Translations under genes and position numbers: made by a program
In this document: positions 43,157-55,015 of the stretch, in pieces
Position numbering within the stretch: the stretch's first letter is position 1
How the letters are laid out: each line of letters opens with the position of its first letter
Assembly: GCA_001541255.1 (NCBI GenBank)
Contig: LNQR01000124.1
Span: 1 to 64,000 of the forward strand
Length of the DNA: 64,000 nucleotides
From: Candidatus Magnetominusculus xianensis
Lineage (GTDB): Bacteria > Nitrospirota > Thermodesulfovibrionia > Thermodesulfovibrionales > Magnetobacteriaceae
Direction: 5' to 3'
The notes under the pieces: model-generated
Databases searched by the model: none
What the model saw: the letters and a program-made list of their open reading frames with translations, nothing else
Told to the model about the DNA's origin: nothing

Positions 43157-43667
43157 CAGGCCATTGCTCACCGAAGAACAAATCCAGGCAAGGGTAAAAG
43201 AACTAGCCGGCAGGATTAATTCAGACTACAAGGGAAGGGAAATCCTGGCTATTGGGATATTAAAGGGTGCTTTTATGTTCTTTTCAGACCTCGTCAAGCA
43301 CATTAATGTGCCGTTGACTGTGGACTTCATCGTCTCATCAAGCTATGAGGATACTACCACAACGGGAAAGGTCAACATACACTTAGATGCAAGGAAACCT
43401 GTAACTGATAAGGATGTTCTTATTATCGAAGATATTATTGACACGGGGATTTCCCTGAATTATATTAAAGAAAAACTTTTACAGAAATCACCAAACACGC
43501 TGAAAATATGTGTATTACTAGACAAAAAAGAGCGCCGCTTAGTAGAGGTTGACGTCGATTACACGGGCTTTGAAATCCCTGATGAGTTCGTCGTGGGTTA
43601 TGGTACGGACTATAACGATAACTATAGAAACCTCCCATATGTGGCTATACTAAAACAACCCGGATAA
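43146..43667 (+). CDS. hpt: Hypoxanthine phosphoribosyltransferase
   Basis: The 173-residue purine-salvage enzyme forms IMP/GMP from PRPP. It has the PPi loop LKGAFMFFSDL, the flexible-loop region SYEDTTTTGKV, and the PRPP motif VLIIEDIIDTG. Length and core motifs are typical. The GTG or ATG region overlaps the end of the CinA-like gene by 11 bp, so the two are translationally coupled. Confidence 0.93.
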   Translation: MVFDRPLLTEEQIQARVKELAGRINSDYKGREILAIGILKGAFMFFSDLVKHINVPLTVDFIVSSSYEDTTTTGKVNIHLDARKPVTDKDVLIIEDIIDTGISLNYIKEKLLQKSPNTLKICVLLDKKERRLVEVDVDYTGFEIPDEFVVGYGTDYNDNYRNLPYVAILKQPG

Positions 43668-43691
43668 ACATAAAGAGGTACTTAATAAATC

Positions 43692-44063
43692 ATGTATGAA
43701 CTAATGATAGAGACAACATTTTGTGCTGCACATCAGCTTAGAAACTATAAGGGCAAGTGCGAAGAACTCCACGGTCATAACTGGCGTATTCAGGTTTATG
43801 TCCAGGCCGAAAGGCTCAACGACATCGACATCGCTATGGACTTCCACGACCTGAAGCGCTACGCCAAAGAGGTCACTGACCAGCTTGACCACGCATTTCT
43901 CAACAACGTGTTTCCATTTACGGAGATAAACCCATCTTCAGAGAACATTTCAAGATGGATTTACGACTCCATGAAGAAGAAAATCGTCGAAGAGACTGTC
44001 AGACTTACGGCGGTTACCGTATGGGAGTCCGATTCGGCATCTGCCACTTACTATGAAGATTGA
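43692..44063 (+). CDS. queD: 6-carboxy-5,6,7,8-tetrahydropterin synthase
   Basis: The 123-residue PTPS-family enzyme acts in queuosine (7-deazaguanine) synthesis. The zinc histidines are in AAHQL and HGHNW, the catalytic Cys is in KCEELHGHNW, and the C-terminal Glu-Ser strand appears as VWESDSASATYYED. It converts dihydroneopterin triphosphate. queC, queE and queF are not in the window. Confidence 0.92.
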   Translation: MYELMIETTFCAAHQLRNYKGKCEELHGHNWRIQVYVQAERLNDIDIAMDFHDLKRYAKEVTDQLDHAFLNNVFPFTEINPSSENISRWIYDSMKKKIVEETVRLTAVTVWESDSASATYYED

Positions 44064-44069
44064 GCAAAT

Positions 44070-45407
44070 ATGGAAATAGAGTTAATTAACGAGATATTGG
44101 ACTACTTATCATCAGGCAAAGGTTTAATAGGCGAGGTCTATGTCTCATCTGCAAAAAATATAACCGCAGAGTCCAAAGATGCTTCAGTTGATGCGCTTGA
44201 AAGGGCAGAGGCGTCGGGGCTTTCAGTACGGGTTTTAGATGGTCAGAGACATGGTTTCAGCTACACGAACGATTTATCAAGATGGCGGGAGGCTGTTGAT
44301 ATGGCAGTCACAACGGCAGCCTTTTTAGAAGAAGATAAAAACTGGTCATTTTGCGGTCGATTGCCACAAAGCGTCAGCCACGTTATCACATATGATGACG
44401 CCGCCTTTGCCATGACAGAGGCTGACATAGCAGGCATGGCCATAGGGGTTGAGCGCGCCGCACTTGCGGTTGATGCAAGGGTGAAAAAAGTAAGGAAGGC
44501 GTCGGCCTCTGTATCTTCTGGCGAGGTGTATATTGCCAATACAGAGGGGCTTAGCGGTAGTTACCGCTTTACGTCGTGTTCTCTTTCAGCGATGGCGATG
44601 GCAGAGTCCGGTGGTGACAGCCAGATGGGATGGGACTATGAGTATGACAGGATTCTCGCTGCGGTCTCACCGGAGAGGGTGGGCGCTGCGGCGGCAGGGC
44701 GGGCACTGGAACTCCTCAACGCAAGACATTTTAAGTCTGTAAAGATACCCGTAATATTAGAAAACTCCGTAGCCGCAGATTTTCTCAGCCTATTGGCTTC
44801 GTCTCTGTCATCTGAGAATGTCCAAAAGGGTAAATCCATACTGGCAGGGAAACTTTCTCAGAAGATAGTCTCTGAAAAGCTGAATATAACAGATAACGCG
44901 CTCCTTGATGGCAAGGCAGGCAGCCGCCCGTTTGACGGCGAAGGGGTGCCTTCACAAAGGAATGCCCTTGTGACAGAGGGCATATTAAATGGATTTTTAT
45001 ATAATATTTATACCGCTTCAAAGGGCAGTACTTTATCGACGGGGAGTGCTGCAAGGTCAGGGATTTCAGGGATTCCAACAGTCGGGGTGTCCAATCTTTA
45101 CATAGAGCCAGCCTCATCTGATACAATGGCAGTTGAAGAGATGTTTTCCACGGCCGCTCAGTGTCTGTTCGTTACAGATGCGATGGGCATACACATGGCA
45201 AACCGCATCACAGGGGAGTTTTCAGTCGGTGTGAGCGGTATGTGGATAGAAAATGGTAAAAAGGCATATCCTATTAAAGAAGCCGTTATCTCCGGCAACT
45301 TCCTTGATATGTTTAAAGATGTGGAGGCAGTTGGCAGTGACTTAAAGTTCTACGGCAAGATAGGCAGCCCGTCACTGCTGATAAGGCATATGGATGTAAG
45401 CGGCTGA
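44070..45407 (+). CDS. pmbA: TldD/PmbA-family metalloprotease component (PmbA/TldE)
   Basis: The 445-residue protein is the PmbA (TldE) type. It has an N-terminal RxGxS-like region, a central GSYRFTSCS strand, and the C-terminal SGISGIPTVGVSN and FSVGVSGMWIENGKK segments. TldE lacks the HExxxH motif of TldD and partners it to cleave unfolded or modified peptides; consistent with that, no HExxxH is visible here. It starts six bases after queD. No tldD is adjacent. Confidence 0.88.
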   Translation: MEIELINEILDYLSSGKGLIGEVYVSSAKNITAESKDASVDALERAEASGLSVRVLDGQRHGFSYTNDLSRWREAVDMAVTTAAFLEEDKNWSFCGRLPQSVSHVITYDDAAFAMTEADIAGMAIGVERAALAVDARVKKVRKASASVSSGEVYIANTEGLSGSYRFTSCSLSAMAMAESGGDSQMGWDYEYDRILAAVSPERVGAAAAGRALELLNARHFKSVKIPVILENSVAADFLSLLASSLSSENVQKGKSILAGKLSQKIVSEKLNITDNALLDGKAGSRPFDGEGVPSQRNALVTEGILNGFLYNIYTASKGSTLSTGSAARSGISGIPTVGVSNLYIEPASSDTMAVEEMFSTAAQCLFVTDAMGIHMANRITGEFSVGVSGMWIENGKKAYPIKEAVISGNFLDMFKDVEAVGSDLKFYGKIGSPSLLIRHMDVSG

Positions 45408-45464
45408 TAACACGCCGTTTATTTATCATATATTTAGAGTATAGTTTACAAAATTGGAGGCAGC

Positions 45465-46622
45465 ATGGATTACTTTTTAAACGAAGAACAACAGATGATA
45501 AGAGATACGGCCCGCCAGATAGCGCAAGAGAAAATCATACCTGTCAGGGCAGAGCTTGACGAGAAGGAACTATTTCCTACTGAAATAATCAAAGTACTGG
45601 CACAGTCAGACATGTTTGGGCTGTTCATCCCGGAGCAGTACGGCGGGCTTGGCAGGGGCGCTTTAGAGCTGTGCCTTGCAGTTGAGGAGTTGAGCCGTGC
45701 ATGTCTGGGTGTTTCGACAAGTTATGCGGCCAATGCGCTTGGAACATATCCGATACTGTTGTTTGGAACTGACGAACAAAAGAAGAAATTCCTGCCTGAC
45801 ATAGCGTCAGGGAAAAAACTCGTTGCCTTTGGCCTTACTGAGGCCAATGCCGGCAGCGACGCAGCAGGCATACAGACTACGGCCACAAAAAGCGGCACCG
45901 AGTACATCCTCAACGGCACAAAGCAGTGGATAACAAACGGCGGAGAGGCCGACATTTATACAGTCATAGCGATGACTGATAAATCGCGCGGTGCGCGCGG
46001 CGCATCTGCCCTGATAGTGGAAAAGGGTACGCCCGGCTTTACATTTGGAAAGAAGGAAAAGAAGATGGGCATAAGGGCCTCAACCACATGCGAACTCGTG
46101 TTTGATGATTGCCACATACCAAAAGACAACATACTTGGGCGCGATGGAATGGGGTTTATAGTAGCCATGAAGACACTCGACCAGTCACGCACGGGGGTAG
46201 GGGCACAGGGTGTAGGTGTAGCACAGGGTGCATTTGAGGAGGCGGCAAACTTTGCCCGTACACGCGTACAGTTCGATAAACCTATCATAGGTTTTCAGGC
46301 CGTCCAGCACATGCTTGCCGACATGGCAATTCAAATAGAGGCAGCTAGAGCGCTGGTCTATAGTGTTGCACGATATGTAGACAGCGGGGCAAAGGACATT
46401 ACAAAGTCCTCTGCAATGGCCAAGACCTTTGCAACAGACGTTGGCATGAGGGTCACTACAGATGCCCTTCAGGTGATGGGCGGCTCCGGGTACATGAGAG
46501 ATTACCCTGTTGAGAAGATGATGCGCGACGCCAAGATTCTCCAGATATATGAAGGCACAAATCAGATACAGAGAAATGTCATCGCCCAAAACCTGATTAA
46601 AGAATTCTCGAGGAACAAGTAA
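45465..46622 (+). CDS. Acyl-CoA dehydrogenase
   Basis: The 385-residue flavoenzyme is full length. It has the FAD-binding FGLTEANAGSDAAG and KQWITNGGEAD segments, the SRGARGAS motif, the QTQ-like region MKTLDQSRTGVGAQGVGVAQ, and the catalytic Glu in IYEGTNQIQR near residue 367. It oxidises short- or medium-chain acyl-CoA and passes electrons to the ETF encoded by the next two genes (2-bp and 36-bp gaps). It starts with a strong GGAGG. Confidence 0.93.
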   Translation: MDYFLNEEQQMIRDTARQIAQEKIIPVRAELDEKELFPTEIIKVLAQSDMFGLFIPEQYGGLGRGALELCLAVEELSRACLGVSTSYAANALGTYPILLFGTDEQKKKFLPDIASGKKLVAFGLTEANAGSDAAGIQTTATKSGTEYILNGTKQWITNGGEADIYTVIAMTDKSRGARGASALIVEKGTPGFTFGKKEKKMGIRASTTCELVFDDCHIPKDNILGRDGMGFIVAMKTLDQSRTGVGAQGVGVAQGAFEEAANFARTRVQFDKPIIGFQAVQHMLADMAIQIEAARALVYSVARYVDSGAKDITKSSAMAKTFATDVGMRVTTDALQVMGGSGYMRDYPVEKMMRDAKILQIYEGTNQIQRNVIAQNLIKEFSRNK

Positions 46623-46624
46623 CG

Positions 46625-47407
46625 ATGAAAATCATAGTTTGCATAAAGCAGGTACCCGACACCTCCGAAGTAAGAATAAACCCGGAGACAAACACATTGA
46701 TACGCGACGGTGTGCCTAGCATAATAAACCCATATGATATGCACGCAGTTGAGGCAGCCCTCTCAATAAAGGATGAGCTTGGTGCAGAGGTAACGGTACT
46801 GACCATGGGACCGCCACAGGCCGAGGCTGCACTCAGGGAGACAGTCGCTATGGGGGCAGACGACGCAGTACTGCTTACTGACAGGGCATTTGCGGGTTCG
46901 GACACATGGGCAACCGCGTACACGCTGGCGGCTGCGATAAAATTCCTGGGTGCTGACATTGTACTGTGCGGCAAGCAGGCCATTGATGGTGATACCGCTC
47001 AGGTGGGCCCTGCCATTGCAGAGTTTATGGACATACCGCATATCTCATACGTCAGCCAGATAGCCTCCGTATCGGGTGATAATATAACGGTAAGAAGACT
47101 GATGGATGAGGGTTATGACGTAGTGGAAGCGCCGCTTCCTGTACTGCTTACGGTTGTAAAAGAGCTGAACCAACCAAGAATGGCGTCATTGAAGGGGAAG
47201 ATGCGGGCAAAGAAAATCGAAATCAGAAAGCTGACCCACAAAGAACTTGCGCTGGATGAGAACAACCTCGGCTTGAAAGGCTCTCCGACACAGGTAAAGA
47301 ATATCTTTGCGCCGGAGATGAAAAAAGACAGGATTGTAATAGCCGGTACACCTGAAGAACAAGCCGGTGAGCTGATTTCAATCCTAAAGGCCATTAAATG
47401 TATATAA
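46625..47407 (+). CDS. etfB: Electron transfer flavoprotein, beta subunit
   Basis: The 260-residue protein has the beta-subunit features KQVPDTSEVRIN near the N-terminus, the NPYDMHAVEAAL segment and the DGDTAQVGPAIAE motif. It pairs with the ferredoxin-fused alpha subunit downstream and takes electrons from the adjacent acyl-CoA dehydrogenase. It begins two bases after the dehydrogenase stop. Confidence 0.94.
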   Translation: MKIIVCIKQVPDTSEVRINPETNTLIRDGVPSIINPYDMHAVEAALSIKDELGAEVTVLTMGPPQAEAALRETVAMGADDAVLLTDRAFAGSDTWATAYTLAAAIKFLGADIVLCGKQAIDGDTAQVGPAIAEFMDIPHISYVSQIASVSGDNITVRRLMDEGYDVVEAPLPVLLTVVKELNQPRMASLKGKMRAKKIEIRKLTHKELALDENNLGLKGSPTQVKNIFAPEMKKDRIVIAGTPEEQAGELISILKAIKCI

Positions 47408-47429
47408 AAATATTGCACAGTAATATTTT
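47407..47429 (+). other. Hairpin in the etfB-etfA leader
   Basis: A perfect 8-bp A+T-rich inverted repeat with a 7-nt loop lies between the two etf genes and directly before the ribosome site of etfA. It could tune relative expression. The same leader string (AGTAATA, then TTTAAAGAGGAG) also precedes the CinA-like gene at 42.4 kb. Confidence 0.4.
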
Positions 47430-47443
47430 AAAGAGGAGTAACC

Positions 47444-48636
47444 ATGCAGATTAAGGTGGACAGGGAGTTATGCACGGGGTGTCAGACATGCGTTTCCTCG
47501 TGCCCGTATGACTCAATAGTGATGTCTGAAGATAAGGCGCTAATAAACGAGTATTGCCAACTGTGCCGCGCGTGCTTGAGTGTGTGTCCGGAGGGGGCGA
47601 TTAAGGAATATAAAGATTCCCCCGCAGAGATAAAACAGGGAGACCTGACCGACTATAAGGGTGTTCTTGTTTTTGCAGAGCAGAGGGAAGGGCACATTGC
47701 CCATGTAGCATTTGAGCTTCTCTCAGCAGGCAGGACTTTGGCCGACAAGCTGTCTGTCCCGCTTAGTGCGGCGTTGTTTGGAGCCGGTGAGTTAGCGGCA
47801 GCGGAGCTTATCAAGTGGGGGGCTGATACAGTCTACTTGTGTGATGACGCCAGTCTCACGAGATTTAACGACGAACCATATTCGGAATTGCTGTCAAAGA
47901 TAATAATCGAGCACAGGCCTGAGATAGTCCTTGCCGGGGCAACAGCGGTGGGCAGGTCGTTTTTCCCGCGCGTGGCAGCGCGCCTTCATGCTGGATTGAC
48001 GGCAGACTGCACATCTCTGGAGATCGAAAAAGGGACGCGCAATCTGCTGGCAATAAGACCGGCCTTCGGAGGAAATATCATGGCGACTATTCTGTGCCCA
48101 GACACAAGGCCACAAATGGCCACAGTGCGCCCGAAGGTTATGAAAACCAGCGGCTATGATACAAATAGAAAGGGAGAGATTATAAAAATAGATAAACCAC
48201 AAAAGGCATCCCGCACAAAGGTTGTTGATGTGGTAAAAGATGATTCATTATTCAATATAAGCCTGCAGGATGCCGAGGTGATAGTCTCTGGAGGGCGCGG
48301 GCTTGGCGGTGCAAAGGGATTTGAGGTGCTCAGAGAACTTGCCGGGCTTCTTGGTGGCACGCTTGGGGCCTCAAGGGCGGCAGTCGATGAGGGGTGGATT
48401 CAATACGGTCATCAGGTTGGTCAAACTGGTAAAACTGTATGTCCTAAGATATATATCGCATGTGGAATATCTGGCGCTGTGCAGCACATGGTAGGAATGC
48501 AGTCATCGGATATAATTGTGGCGATAAATAAGAACCCGGAAGCGCCGATATTTAATATAGCCAACTATGGCATCGTAGGCGACCTCTATGAAGTCATTCC
48601 ATTAGCAATTAAGAAGATAAAAGGGGACAAAGGCAT

Positions 48637-48640
<4 letters not shown>
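47444..48640 (+). CDS. etfA: Electron transfer flavoprotein alpha subunit fused to ferredoxin
   Basis: The 398-residue protein has an N-terminal 2[4Fe-4S] ferredoxin domain (CTGCQTCVSSCP and CQLCRACLSVCP, residues 9-46). A full EtfA follows, with a C-terminal FAD-binding region that includes SGGRGLG, SRAAVDEGWI, QVGQTGKTVCP and NKNPEAPIF. Ferredoxin-fused EtfA is known from enzymes such as caffeyl-CoA reductase and other anaerobe ETFs, so direct coupling to low-potential iron-sulfur partners is plausible. It belongs to the same unit as the dehydrogenase and etfB. The stop overlaps the fabD start (ATGA). Confidence 0.93.
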
Positions 48641-50603
<1,963 letters not shown>

Positions 50604-50679
50604 TTTCCGTCATTTTTTGACAAAGAAATCTCTGATGGCTTCTAATCAATATCTATAGGACTCATCAGAGGTTCTATGG

Positions 50680-50703
50680 GGGCGAGGGATTAGCCCTTTT
50701 TAG
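50680..50703 (+). terminator. Weak terminator after ilvC
   Basis: A 4-bp GGGC/GCCC stem is followed by TTTTT. A second, larger stem (50630-50637 with 50663-50670) lies just before. Together they are the likely end of the acyl-CoA dehydrogenase to ilvC unit. Confidence 0.4.
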
Positions 50704-50789
50704 ATGGAATTCAGGGTTATGTCCCATTGATAAAAAAACTCCCATTGAAAGACCTTCCCAAAACCTGTGTTCTGTGATATAATATACAC

Positions 50790-53700
50790 ATGACAGAAAA
50801 AGCACAGACTTCAGTTGCTCTGAAGAAAAATATTGCCGAATACACTGTCGATGTGACCATTGACACTAAGTATCAGCCCATACAGGAGGTCATGGCGCGC
50901 TACCACGGACTTCAGGACGGCCTGACCACTTATCTTAAGGAACTCTGCCACCCTTACAAGAACTGGCAGTATATTGTCAAAGAGACATGGACATATTGCC
51001 TTGGGTATTTCTATGAACTCACCACACACCCAAGAGGGCCGGAGGCGGCTGCGCTTTATATGAATACAATATTTGAGGCCCTCAACGCTGCTAAAGACAC
51101 ACAGGTCTCTTCCGATGCCTTCAGCCTCTTTTACCTCTTCAGCCAGAAACTTATCAAAGATACCCCTAAGGACGTGATAATTGAAAAATATCTGCCCGTT
51201 GTCAACAGGGGCTTTGCGATGGCCGACCAACTTCCTGATGAGCGATTTGTCATTCTTGCAAAAAGCCACTACAGGTTAAACAAACTTGCCAGAAATTTCT
51301 ATGACACAATATCAGAATCTTCAGACATTTCAGAAATTGGTAACTCCCAATACATGTCTATTAACTCACTGATGATTCACTATCTGCGCTTTACCTACTC
51401 ATACTGGCTTTCAGAGAAAAACCCGAAGGACTGGTTTTCAGAGGACACCGGCAAGGCGATAAAACCCCTGATGTCGGAGATATTCGAGCCAATCTCCCAC
51501 GAGGGAATCAATAGTTATGTCACACGCCTTGATCAGACTATTAATAGTAAAGACAAAGCGTTGCGGGATAAACTTAAAGAGATGATAGAGTTACCGGGCT
51601 ACGGCGACATCGTCGCTCATTTTAATAAAATCCCTTCAATAATCAACCAAAGCCAACTCGACGAGACACTCAAGCACCAGTATGAACTCATCTTTCTTTT
51701 TCATATAATGAACACCCCGGGGCTTTCCACAATTCACGAAGAGACCATCAGGGAGATTAACAGAATCATAAAATACCTTATCAACCACAGTGACTATGAC
51801 AACAACAAGACCCTGATTCAAAAGACTACCGGCATACTGAAAAACACAGTCCGCCAATACCCAAACACAGTCCTGCGCTGCGTACTAAACATGGGCAAAG
51901 GCGTTTATGAAAGCAACAACAGCGCCCTTGTGAATTTCTTTAACCACTCGATTATCTCCCTCGGCTTTCAAACGCCGGATTTCCAGGGCATCAGCAACGA
52001 CTGGCAGATTATTGGCAACTCTGCGCACATTGAAAATATTCGCACATGCATGGAACTCATAAGGCTTAACCCCAGTTGGTCAAAAAAGCTCATCTCATCG
52101 CTTATCGTAAATCTCTCCCTCTGCGGCGTTATCATCAAGGACACAGATTTGTTTCCACGTGAAATAACTAATTTCTTAAATTCCGATACAAAGCAGGTCT
52201 ATAACCTGATTAAGCAGCTTATGAGGCTCTTCCCCGCATATTTTAACGAACTTGGCGCCGAGGGGCAGCTTCGGGATATTTCTACAAGGATGGATGAGTC
52301 CTGTAAGCGCAATGATACGCTCATCCATTTTCTCAGAAAACAAAGCCACGTAGAAAGCTCCAACAAAATACTCTCTGTCGTTGAGGCCGCCCTCGAGTTC
52401 TGGGTGACCCGTAATAAGGAAGTACTCAGTGGCTACCTGCCGCCTGATATTTATTCGCAGCAGGAAAACTCTGGTCAGTATGTTGACGGCGTCCATACAG
52501 TAATTAATCAGATATTTCAACTAAATGGAATGAAAACTGTAAGTGATTTATTAAGTCTTGGGGATGACTATTTCGGCGGTGTTCTAAGCGCAGTCGGGCA
52601 GGACTACGCAGCCGACCTTGAGAAAGTCGCCCTTACGATTTCATTTTATAAGCTCCTTCACCAGAAGTACTCCTCCGGCTTCGGTGAAATAGACAGCGTA
52701 ATCGCGCAGGTTCACACGAGTGCATTTCCAGAGCTTGACAATCTCGTTAAGGCGATTTCAGAGCCGACTACATACGCTAAACTCGAAGGGGTACTTAAGC
52801 ATCTGGTAAAACTTAAGGAGCTTATTCAATCCCCGAAACAGTTTGAGGTTCGTGAGGACATCTACAGGAAGCGCCACATATCCACTGAGATACCATCTAT
52901 GTACGGCAGCTATCACGAGGTGAAGTTCGACGCCCTGGGGCTTACCTTCAGGCTTGAGACGCTGGTAAATACTCTGTTTGAGGAGTTGATAGACGGGGTT
53001 GACCTGAGTTTTATCACGCGGGCCACACTAAGCAGGATTTACGACTATCTGAAACTCTATAAGCAGGCCCTGATAGTTGACGGCATCGCCATCAGGGAGT
53101 TCAACAGACAGCTCTTCCTGCTTGAGACGGGCTTGTCGCTCAGGGGCTTTACGTTTTCTCAGTATGTCGATATATTTAAGGAGCTATCACATGTTATACG
53201 AAATATAGTAAATGATTACTTTAATAATATGCACATTGAAACACTTAAAGAAATACTTGAGCAATTGCCAAGGCATAAGCTGCTTCCAAAGTATTGTTCA
53301 GATGATTCAGACGATGCCGATGTTTTCGACAGGGTATCTGAGGTCTTCCTGCGCGATACAATAGCCATGTCTTTAGGGCTTCAGAGCCTTGATTTGTTTA
53401 TCACCAGGGTTGTCAACACCCTTCGGCGTGAGGCAGAGAGAATCCCGGCAGACAAACACCACCTGCTTGTCACATATAATCCAGATAACGCCGTTACATC
53501 GATAGTTGAACCAGTGCTTAAGGTGTCTAATGTTGTTCAGATGGGCAGCAAGGGGTTTAATCTTATGAGGATGAAGACTATGGGGCTGCGTGTGCCGCCA
53601 GGGTTTCTGATTACCTCAGACGCCTTTAAGTGCAGGGAGCTGTTCGATATATATGAGGCTGCTCAACTGAATTTCAAAGAACGCGTGGACACAGAAATTA

Positions 53701-55013
53701 CCAGGCTTGAGAGGCTCACAGGCAAGGAATTCGGCAATCCCCAAAACCCGCTCCTTGTCTCCGTAAGGAGTGGTTCAGCCATATCGCAGCCCGGGATGCT
53801 TGATTCATATCTGAACGTGGGAATGAACGAGGCCGTAGTCAAGGGTATGATAGAACATAATGCAGGCAATGAGTGGTTTGTGTGGGACTGCTACAGGCGG
53901 TTTATTCAACACTACGGCATGTCCTTTGGGCTTGACCGCGACAGCTTTGACGCCATAATTAACCATTATAAGGACAAGTACCATGTGTTTTTAAAGAAGA
54001 AATTCACCCCAGCACAGATGAAAGAAGTAACCATGTCCTATAAGGATTTCGTGGTAGGAAAGGGGATAAAGCTGGAAGAAAGACCTAGAGAACAGCTTTA
54101 TATTGCCATTAGGAAGGTTTTGGATTCATGGGATACTGATAAGGCCAGAAGTTATCGAAGAATAATAAAAATCTCCGATGACTGGGGAACAAGCGTAACG
54201 GTTCAGCGCATGGTATATGGCAATATAGGCGACACATCAGGCTCTGGCGTATTATTTACGCACAATCCTAAGCTCTCCGAGTATGAGCTGAAGCCCTGGG
54301 GGGATTATGCCATATGCGTCCAGGGCGATGATATTGTCTCTGGTCTGGTTCAGACACATGCCATATCCTTAAACCAGGCCAGACGTGAAAACAGGCCGGT
54401 TGAGTATTCACTGGAGAGGCGTTTCCCTGAAGTCTACAATGAACTAGTCGAAACTGCCCGTTTTCTGATAGAAGAGAGGGACTGGAATCCCCAGGACATA
54501 GAGTTTACGTTTGAAGGAGAACATAAAGAATCAGTTTATATATTACAGTCCAGAGATATGGAAATAAGGGAAAAACCACATGAACACTCATTTGCAATAA
54601 CTGCTGAGCTGCCACAGTGTTTGCTTGGGCACGGCATTGGGGTAAGCGGCGGGGCGATGGCAGGTCGTGCGGTGTTTACAATGGAAGATATAAGGCACTA
54701 CAGGAAGGTTGAGCCGCAGACGCGCCTGATTCTGATTAGAAGAGACACCGTCCCGGATGACATCAATGAAGTCAATGCCGCAGACGGCCTTTTGACCGCT
54801 CGCGGCGGGGCAACAAGCCATGCGGCAATTGTGGCATACAGGCTGGGCAAGACATGTGTGGTGGGCTGTGTGGATATGCTGTTCTATGAAAAAGAGAAAA
54901 AATTTATTTTAAACAACAGGACAATCGCCTCCGGAGATTTCATAAGCATAGATGCTGTTGAGGGGGCAATATATGAAGGCGAAATGAAGATAAACAAACA
55001 GGAGAAAAAATAG
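50790..55013 (+). CDS. PPDK-like ATP-grasp/phosphohistidine protein with giant N-terminal domain
   Basis: At 1407 residues this is not an ordinary pyruvate phosphate dikinase. Residues 1 to about 900 are a largely helical domain I do not recognise. From about 915 there is a PPDK N-terminal ATP-grasp domain (GSKGFNLMRMKTMGLRVPPGF, VSVRSGSAISQPGMLDS). The phosphohistidine swivel domain follows near the end, with catalytic His in GGATSHAAIVAYRLGK near residue 1343. The protein stops about 60 residues later, so the PEP/pyruvate TIM barrel is absent. It could phosphorylate something other than pyruvate. Its stop is two bases before the GAPDH gene, suggesting a glycolytic link. Confidence 0.9.
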   Translation: MTEKAQTSVALKKNIAEYTVDVTIDTKYQPIQEVMARYHGLQDGLTTYLKELCHPYKNWQYIVKETWTYCLGYFYELTTHPRGPEAAALYMNTIFEALNAAKDTQVSSDAFSLFYLFSQKLIKDTPKDVIIEKYLPVVNRGFAMADQLPDERFVILAKSHYRLNKLARNFYDTISESSDISEIGNSQYMSINSLMIHYLRFTYSYWLSEKNPKDWFSEDTGKAIKPLMSEIFEPISHEGINSYVTRLDQTINSKDKALRDKLKEMIELPGYGDIVAHFNKIPSIINQSQLDETLKHQYELIFLFHIMNTPGLSTIHEETIREINRIIKYLINHSDYDNNKTLIQKTTGILKNTVRQYPNTVLRCVLNMGKGVYESNNSALVNFFNHSIISLGFQTPDFQGISNDWQIIGNSAHIENIRTCMELIRLNPSWSKKLISSLIVNLSLCGVIIKDTDLFPREITNFLNSDTKQVYNLIKQLMRLFPAYFNELGAEGQLRDISTRMDESCKRNDTLIHFLRKQSHVESSNKILSVVEAALEFWVTRNKEVLSGYLPPDIYSQQENSGQYVDGVHTVINQIFQLNGMKTVSDLLSLGDDYFGGVLSAVGQDYAADLEKVALTISFYKLLHQKYSSGFGEIDSVIAQVHTSAFPELDNLVKAISEPTTYAKLEGVLKHLVKLKELIQSPKQFEVREDIYRKRHISTEIPSMYGSYHEVKFDALGLTFRLETLVNTLFEELIDGVDLSFITRATLSRIYDYLKLYKQALIVDGIAIREFNRQLFLLETGLSLRGFTFSQYVDIFKELSHVIRNIVNDYFNNMHIETLKEILEQLPRHKLLPKYCSDDSDDADVFDRVSEVFLRDTIAMSLGLQSLDLFITRVVNTLRREAERIPADKHHLLVTYNPDNAVTSIVEPVLKVSNVVQMGSKGFNLMRMKTMGLRVPPGFLITSDAFKCRELFDIYEAAQLNFKERVDTEITRLERLTGKEFGNPQNPLLVSVRSGSAISQPGMLDSYLNVGMNEAVVKGMIEHNAGNEWFVWDCYRRFIQHYGMSFGLDRDSFDAIINHYKDKYHVFLKKKFTPAQMKEVTMSYKDFVVGKGIKLEERPREQLYIAIRKVLDSWDTDKARSYRRIIKISDDWGTSVTVQRMVYGNIGDTSGSGVLFTHNPKLSEYELKPWGDYAICVQGDDIVSGLVQTHAISLNQARRENRPVEYSLERRFPEVYNELVETARFLIEERDWNPQDIEFTFEGEHKESVYILQSRDMEIREKPHEHSFAITAELPQCLLGHGIGVSGGAMAGRAVFTMEDIRHYRKVEPQTRLILIRRDTVPDDINEVNAADGLLTARGGATSHAAIVAYRLGKTCVVGCVDMLFYEKEKKFILNNRTIASGDFISIDAVEGAIYEGEMKINKQEKK

Positions 55014-55015
55014 CA